Assembly: GCA_016711125.1 (NCBI GenBank)
Contig: JADJTQ010000010.1
Location: 1 to 64,000, forward strand
Source of the DNA: Saprospiraceae bacterium
Lineage (GTDB): Bacteria; Bacteroidota; Bacteroidia; Chitinophagales; Saprospiraceae
DNA: 64,000 nt
Reading direction: 5' to 3'
Position 1 is the first letter of the stretch, and every line of letters begins with the position of its first letter. The translations under genes were made by a program, and so were the position numbers. Below the pieces are notes generated by a model. The model saw only the letters and a program-made list of their open reading frames with translations, was not told the origin of the DNA and did not search any database. Positions 63,720-64,000 of the stretch are shown in pieces.

Positions 63720-63998
63720 TTAAAGTTCTAGTACACAGTTTTGCTCGGTACCGACTCCTGAAGATATATATTTATCAGCGGCATCGTCGTTCACCCACTG
63801 ACTTCCATTAAGCATATAACGGAAGGCATAAGATTGTCCGGTTTCTAGATCCAATGTCGTAGTAAAAGCTCCGTTTTTGAGCTTGGTCATTTTTGCTTTC
63901 TTCGGGTTCCAATTGTTGAAATCACCTACTAGTGCGGCAGATTTGGCATCTTTTGCCTCTTCTGTTTGCAGTTTGAACGTTACTTTACAAACTGGTTT
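63720..63998 (-). CDS. AMPK/CBM48 glycogen-binding domain protein (5' truncated)
   Basis: The frame enters from the window edge and stops with TAA at 63722-63720, giving the last ~92 residues. They are an early-set/CBM48 glycogen-binding domain: VTFKLQTEEAKDAKSAALVGDFNNWNPKKAKM (with the WN pair after GDFN), FTTTLDLETGQSYAFRYMLNGSQWVNDDAADKY, ending in GTEQNCVLEL. Similar short Bacteroidota proteins contain almost only this domain. It is adjacent to glgB, so a glycogen-binding or regulatory role fits. Missing N-terminus prevents a full description. Confidence 0.85.
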   Translation of the reverse strand, partial: KPVCKVTFKLQTEEAKDAKSAALVGDFNNWNPKKAKMTKLKNGAFTTTLDLETGQSYAFRYMLNGSQWVNDDAADKYISSGVGTEQNCVLEL

Positions 63999-64000
63999 CG

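Noticed and set aside
1..64000. Retron, diversity-generating retroelement, toxin-antitoxin or defence island
   Set aside because: No reverse transcriptase, nuclease, restriction enzyme, or typical toxin or antitoxin gene was found on either strand.
1..64000. tRNA or rRNA genes
   Set aside because: No cloverleaf with TTCRA-type loop and acceptor pairing, and no rRNA-like stretch was seen by eye.

Overview
The window looks like a chromosome segment of a Bacteroidota bacterium, probably a Saprospiria- or Cytophagia-like environmental lineage. The evidence is a SusC/SusD pair, a CRTAC1/UnbV-type VCBS lipoprotein, OMP_b-brl TonB-dependent receptors, TPR-linked LuxR-type HTH regulators, many short lipoprotein signals ending in a Cys box, and moderate-to-low GC. 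No plasmid, phage, integrase, transposase, CRISPR, rRNA or tRNA gene was seen. The content is mainly exported catabolism of sugars, sugar acids and polysaccharides, plus scattered housekeeping genes.

Layout. 0-8 kb: end of an HTH regulator, a decayed Na+/solute symporter, a repeat-bearing non-coding kilobase, a secreted amidohydrolase followed by a Gfo/Idh/MocA oxidoreductase, then a ~151-bp tandem array and a second, opposite-strand Gfo/Idh/MocA gene. 8-20 kb: lactonase, Smr protein, SET protein overlapping an amidase lipoprotein, HD phosphohydrolase, a secreted esterase-ThuA fusion, a GDSL esterase next to a predicted alpha/alpha-toroid lyase-like protein, a third Gfo/Idh/MocA gene and GtrA. 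20-26 kb: a ~175-bp tandem array, a class C serine hydrolase, an exported enolase-superfamily dehydratase next to an exported RraA-type aldolase, and an esterase killed by two nonsense codons. 26-38 kb: DUF1801, an ABC exporter with a lipoprotein, a 2OG-Fe(II) oxygenase, ALDH, a metallophosphoesterase and a TonB-dependent receptor. 38-46 kb: SusC, SusD, intrinsic terminator, UnbV lipoprotein. 46-60 kb: SulP transporter, adhesin-like and lipoprotein genes, a DMF-amidase-like protein, and a DUF5107-TPR plus oxidoreductase pair with an MFS carrier. 60-64 kb: ATP-grasp protein, glycogen branching enzyme glgB and an AMPK/CBM48 domain protein.

How the genes fit together. SusCD would import glycans. 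The GDSL esterase, toroid protein, esterase-ThuA, lactonase, amidohydrolase, dehydratase-RraA pair and several exported oxidoreductases would deacetylate, cleave and oxidise sugars and sugar acids. SSS and MFS carriers would handle the monomers.

Two caveats. First, about seventeen otherwise good genes are interrupted by one or more single-base changes, mostly contractions of short homopolymers. That points to consensus-sequence errors rather than mass gene death, so I annotate those genes at full span and give the break point. Only the symporter (482-2001) and the esterase (25625-26245) look truly dead. Second, most intergenic space at gene 3' ends is filled with degenerate short-word repeats and two long tandem arrays. 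These are the least explained content of the window.
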